Assembly (NCBI GenBank): GCA_958350755.1 | Contig: CATWID010000027.1 | Span: 1 to 24,975, forward strand | DNA length: 24,975 bases | From: an uncultured Collinsella sp. | Lineage (GTDB): Bacteria > Actinomycetota > Coriobacteriia > Coriobacteriales > Coriobacteriaceae | Direction: 5' to 3' | Shown: piece by piece, positions 22,581 to 24,975 of the stretch | Layout of the letters: each line of letters opens with the position of its first letter | Position numbering within the stretch: position 1 is the first letter of the stretch | Program-made: the position numbers and the translations under genes | Notes under the pieces: generated by a model | What the model was told of the DNA's origin: nothing | What the model saw: the letters and a program-made list of their open reading frames with translations, nothing else | Database searches by the model: none

Positions 22581-22595
22581 AACAAAAAGTTTGTT
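22581..22595. promoter_or_regulatory. Operator candidate site 1 (AACAAA-N3-TTTGTT)
   Basis: AACAAA-AAG-TTTGTT is a perfect 6-bp inverted repeat with a 3-base centre in the ygeX/regulator divergent region. It lies about 93 bases upstream of the ygeX start. An identical half-site pair occurs 51 bp away. Confidence 0.65.
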
Positions 22596-22631
22596 AGTAC
22601 TGTTCTATCACACTTTTTGATTGGTATACCT

Positions 22632-22646
22632 AACAAATTGTTTGTT
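22632..22646. promoter_or_regulatory. Operator candidate site 2 (AACAAA-N3-TTTGTT)
   Basis: AACAAA-TTG-TTTGTT has the same half-sites as site 1 and a different centre. The two centres are 51 bp apart, about five helical turns, so both lie on one DNA face. Between them is the palindrome GGTATACC (22623-22630). The likely ligand is the product of the adjacent regulator gene. Confidence 0.65.
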
Positions 22647-22765
22647 GCCGTAATCGGTACCTTTTCGCCGCCGAACGGTCACATAACGCAGCGACGCTTT
22701 CGTTATTTGCGAACAAGTGTGGTTTATGGCAAAGTGTGCCCAAACTAATTTTTAGGAAGGCACCC

Positions 22766-23419
22766 ATGACCCCCGCACAGATTGAGTTTTATAAGCGCCT
22801 TGCACACGGCCTGGCGCTCCAATTTGGCCCCAACTGCGAAGTCGTCGTCCACGACCTGGAAACCGACGACGTGGACCACTCCATCGTGGTGATCGAAAAC
22901 GGCCACGTCAGCGGGCGCACACTGGGTGACGGCCCCAGCCATATTGTGTTTGAGTCCATGCACGAGGGCACCACCGACGTGCACGACCGCGAGCCGTACC
23001 TCACCAAAACCACCGATGGCAAGCTGCTCAAATCCTCGACCATCTTTATCCGCAACGACGAGGGTAAGCCCGTCGGCATTTTGGGCATTAACTTTGACAT
23101 TACGCTCATGAAGGCTTTTGAGCGCTCACTCGATGCCTTTACCGGCACTGGCGGCTCGGGCTACACCGAGCCCGAGCCCATTACCAAAAACATCGGCGAC
23201 CTGCTCGAAGACCTGCTGCGCGAGTGCGAACAGTTTGTGGGCAAGCCCGCGGCGCTCATGACCAAAGACGAGCGTATTCGCGCCATTGGCTACCTCGACC
23301 GTCGCGGCGCCTTCCTCATCTCCAAGTCGAGCGAACGCGCCTGCGAGTTCTTTGGCATCTCTAAGTACAGCTTCTATAGCTACCTCAACGAGGCAAAGGC
23401 TGCCGCCGGCGACAAGTAG
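22766..23419 (+). CDS. YheO/DauR-like transcriptional regulator (PAS-like domain plus HTH)
   Basis: The 217-residue protein has an N-terminal YheO-type PAS-like sensor domain at about 6-118 (CEVVVHDLE, then STIFIRNDEGKPVGILGINF). A C-terminal helix-turn-helix lies at about 165-212 (DERIRAIGYLDRRGAFLISK, ACEFFGISKYSFYSYLNEAK). This architecture is that of DauR, the D-arginine utilisation regulator, and YheO. The bound ligand is unknown. ATG 22766 is preferred because AGGAAGG lies 5 bases upstream; an in-frame GTG at 22736 lacks such a site. It is divergent from ygeX and is the likely local regulator of the purine cluster, in place of the sigma-54 activator YgeV of E. coli. Confidence 0.88.
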   Translation: MTPAQIEFYKRLAHGLALQFGPNCEVVVHDLETDDVDHSIVVIENGHVSGRTLGDGPSHIVFESMHEGTTDVHDREPYLTKTTDGKLLKSSTIFIRNDEGKPVGILGINFDITLMKAFERSLDAFTGTGGSGYTEPEPITKNIGDLLEDLLRECEQFVGKPAALMTKDERIRAIGYLDRRGAFLISKSSERACEFFGISKYSFYSYLNEAKAAAGDK

Positions 23420-23503
23420 GCAACTCGGCCGGATCACCCCTCCCCTTTTGGGCGCGAGTTCTGGAAAGCACGAATCCAAGACCGAGCCGCTTGGGAAGTT
23501 CCA

Positions 23504-23509
23504 TATAAT
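23504..23509 (+). promoter_or_regulatory. Consensus -10 box before the membrane protein gene
   Basis: A perfect TATAAT lies 35 bases upstream of the start at 23544, giving a leader of about 28 bases. No good -35 hexamer is found at 16-18 bp. Confidence 0.5.
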
Positions 23510-23543
23510 CGATGTCATTGGTATTTCGAAAGGGTGGAACAGA

Positions 23544-24530
23544 ATGGCGTTGAGCAAGGCATCATGCACCGGTCGTGGATTGATTCCGGCAATTGGTGGA
23601 CATGTGCACCGCATGTTCGATGAGGGTGAAGACGACCTGTTTTCGCTGAGCCTTGACGACGTGATGGATGATCGCCCGTGGACCGCCGACGAACTTATGG
23701 GCGGCGGGGCTCGTCCGTCAAACCCCAATCCCGCACTTGCGCCTAAGACCGCATCTGCGCCGACTCCTGCGCAGTTGGCTGTTTCGACGCCCGCGCCTAC
23801 GCCCGCACCCACTTCGGCGCCTACGCCCGCTCCCCGCCCCGCAAGCGACCCGTCCGAGACGGCGGCATTTCTCGCTGCGGCGACGCAGGGCAAATCGGCC
23901 GACAGCACCGTTATGTACAGCGCCCAGCAGTTGCCTGTTCCTGCGGCACGCAAGCCTCCGGTCGCAAGGCTCGATGAGCCCGTTGCCCGTCAGGTTGCCT
24001 ACGATTCCTGGGCTGCAGCCGATCTGGATGAGACCTCTACCGGCATGCCGGCGCTCGACGTTCCAGTTAACCCGCTTTTTGCCGCCAACACGAGCGCCGC
24101 GGACTATGAGGGCGGTGCGGCACATTCCGATTATTCCGATGACTATGCTGGCACCGGTCGCATCGAGACCGAGGATTATGGCACCGCATCGAGCGATTAT
24201 CTCAACGATCCGTACACTGCCACACCTGCACCGGAATATGACCCGGAGGCCGCGTCCGCACCGGCGTATACCAAAAGCACGGGCGAAGAGCGCTTCGCCG
24301 ATTATTACGCCGAGGAAAAGGCGCTGCGTTTCTCGGAATTTCCGCAGGCAGTCAAGGTTGCCTTTATCGCCATTATCATCGCCCTGCTCGGCGTCATTGC
24401 GTTTGAGGGATTCCAGCTGTTCCGCGGCCCCACCCAAGCGGAGTCGGAGACCCAGCAAAAAGAGGACGATAACGAGTATCTGGACATCAACACCCTTAGG
24501 GGCGACCCCAACGACGGGGACGACGAGTAG
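23544..24530 (+). CDS. Single-pass membrane protein of unknown function with Pro/Ala-rich linker
   Basis: I do not recognise this 328-residue protein. It has a short ordered N-terminal segment rich in acidic residues (about 25-50, FDEGEDDLFSLSLDDVMDD), then a Pro/Ala/Thr-rich linker with PTPA repeats (about 70-100). A long Ala/Tyr/Asp-rich low-complexity middle (180-240) follows. One membrane segment lies near 270-290 (VAFIAIIIALLGVIAFEGF), and an acidic tail of about 35 residues closes it. There is no signal peptide. Positive residues before the membrane segment suggest a cytoplasmic N-terminus and outside tail. ATG 23544 follows AAAGGGTGG. An in-frame open region extends back to 23286 but overlaps the regulator gene. 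Confidence 0.75.
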   Translation: MALSKASCTGRGLIPAIGGHVHRMFDEGEDDLFSLSLDDVMDDRPWTADELMGGGARPSNPNPALAPKTASAPTPAQLAVSTPAPTPAPTSAPTPAPRPASDPSETAAFLAAATQGKSADSTVMYSAQQLPVPAARKPPVARLDEPVARQVAYDSWAAADLDETSTGMPALDVPVNPLFAANTSAADYEGGAAHSDYSDDYAGTGRIETEDYGTASSDYLNDPYTATPAPEYDPEAASAPAYTKSTGEERFADYYAEEKALRFSEFPQAVKVAFIAIIIALLGVIAFEGFQLFRGPTQAESETQQKEDDNEYLDINTLRGDPNDGDDE

Positions 24531-24563
24531 CGAGAGCTGAAGGCGGCCGCAGGATCCCGCATC

Positions 24564-24589
24564 CAGCACCGGCTTCTAAGTGCTGTTTT
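24564..24589 (+). terminator. Weak terminator-like hairpin after the membrane protein gene
   Basis: CAGCAC (24564-24569) pairs with GTGCTG (24580-24585) and is followed by TTTT (24586-24589). The stem is only 6 bp with a 10-base loop, so termination may be inefficient. Confidence 0.45.
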
Positions 24590-24600
24590 GTCATCCAGCT

Positions 24601-24699
24601 ACACTTTTCCGAAGTTTTAAGGTGCCTATTTCGACACTTTTCCGTACTTTTACACGGCTGATTTCGACACTTTTTCTGATTTAAGCCTAGCGACAGCCG
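24601..24699. repeat. 33-bp-period direct repeats upstream of the final gene
   Basis: ACACTTTT recurs at 24601, 24634 and 24667, exactly 33 bp apart. The first two units share ACACTTTTCCG, a TTTTA block and ATTTCG in the same register (25 of 33 positions). The third keeps only the start. The 366-base spacer 24531-24896 has no gene; it also holds the weak terminator, a hairpin at 24779-24795 and the structured leader at 24799-24887. The period of about three helical turns suits a protein-binding array. Confidence 0.6.
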
Positions 24700-24798
24700 G
24701 CGAAATCAAGCGCCGCCCGCGCGTCATTTCGCAAGCGGTGCCTGATTTCTGTCCGTACACGTTGATAGACTCCATCGTGCCCGCAAGGAGCGGGCGTG

Positions 24799-24887
24799 TT
24801 TTATCCAGAGTCGGGGTAGAGAGTTGGCTCCACGATTCCGACGCCAACCGGCCAAGAGGCACGGTGGCCCTGCCAACATCGATGAAA
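24799..24887 (+). promoter_or_regulatory. Structured leader resembling a SAM-clan (S-box-like) riboswitch
   Basis: A closing stem pairs TTTTATC (24799-24805) with GATGAAA (24881-24887), 7 bp including one G-U, directly before the GGAG ribosome-binding site. Inside, TTATCCAGAG is followed by GTTGGC/GCCAAC (24823-24828 with 24843-24848), then a GGTGGCCCTGCCAAC segment (24863-24877). This order resembles the SAM-I/SAM-IV plan of an AGAG element, a GCAACC-ended P3 hairpin and a GGTGCCAA-type P4. The conserved GGAGGGA and GCAACC are altered here. A separate GCCCGC/GCGGGC hairpin precedes it (24779-24795). Confidence 0.45.
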
Positions 24888-24896
24888 GGAGTCCGT

Positions 24897-24975
24897 ATGG
24901 ACAATTTCTCTGTGCGCAGCGTCTTTCAGCAAGGCAGAATCCGGCTTCATAAAAATAACCGGTTCTTGGGGCAAG
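24897..24975 (+). CDS. N-terminal start of a gene cut by the window end
   Basis: ATG 24897 follows AAAGGAG at a good spacing. The frame stays open to the last base and reads MDNFSVRSVFQQGRIRLHKN with six further residues. No function can be assigned from 26 residues. Its leader is strongly structured and resembles a SAM-clan riboswitch, which, if right, would point to methionine, SAM or sulfur metabolism. Confidence 0.6.
   Translation, partial: MDNFSVRSVFQQGRIRLHKNNRFLGQ

Overview
The window is a stretch of high-GC chromosome that looks like a Coriobacteriia gut actinobacterium, most likely Collinsella. This rests on the gene content, on the ribosomal protein sequences (zinc-type S14, L17 with an Ala/Lys-rich C-terminal tail) and on the anaerobic purine/selenium gene set. 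The genus is an inference from pattern recognition; no search was run.

Layout. Positions 1-345 hold the C-terminal end of a Thr/Gly/Pro-rich surface protein, possibly a penicillin-binding protein, read on the + strand. Two back-to-back terminators separate it from argR (- strand). A GT2-like glycosyltransferase and truA follow, also on the - strand. From 3226 to 12994 a long - strand block carries the distal spc and alpha ribosomal operons, in transcription order rplE-rpsZ-rpsH-rplF-rplR-rpsE-rpmD-rplO-secY-adk-map-infA-rpmJ-rpsM-rpsK-rpsD-rpoA-rplQ. It ends in a textbook terminator. The usual upstream neighbours of rplE (rplX, rplN, rpsQ and so on) are absent. In their place is a 344-base spacer with a large nested palindrome, then a different functional block.

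Positions 13339-23419 form a selenium/molybdenum-hydroxylase-linked purine catabolism cluster of the E. coli yge-ygf-yqe type. It holds xdhC, yqeB and yqeC (cofactor maturation), hyuA (dihydropyrimidinase/hydantoinase), a YgfJ/MocA-type nucleotidyltransferase, ygeW (knotted carbamoyltransferase), ygeY (M20 hydrolase) and ygeX (diaminopropionate ammonia-lyase). A YheO/DauR-like regulator is transcribed divergently from ygeX. The intergenic region between them carries two identical-architecture palindromes (AACAAA-N3-TTTGTT) 51 bp apart, which are good operator candidates. Expected function: ring opening and stepwise breakdown of a purine-derived intermediate, with carbamoyl recovery by YgeW and deamination of 2,3-diaminopropionate to pyruvate and ammonia by YgeX. 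The molybdenum hydroxylase itself, YgfK, SsnA, carbamate kinase and SelD are not in the window.

The last part holds a single-pass membrane protein of unknown function (23544-24530), a spacer with 33-bp-periodic repeats, a structured leader resembling a SAM-clan riboswitch, and the start of a gene cut by the window edge. Large intergenic palindromes occur three times (13207-13293, 16020-16091, 21141-21258), all inside or at the edge of the yge/yqe block. No tRNA, rRNA, CRISPR array, transposase or phage gene was recognised.
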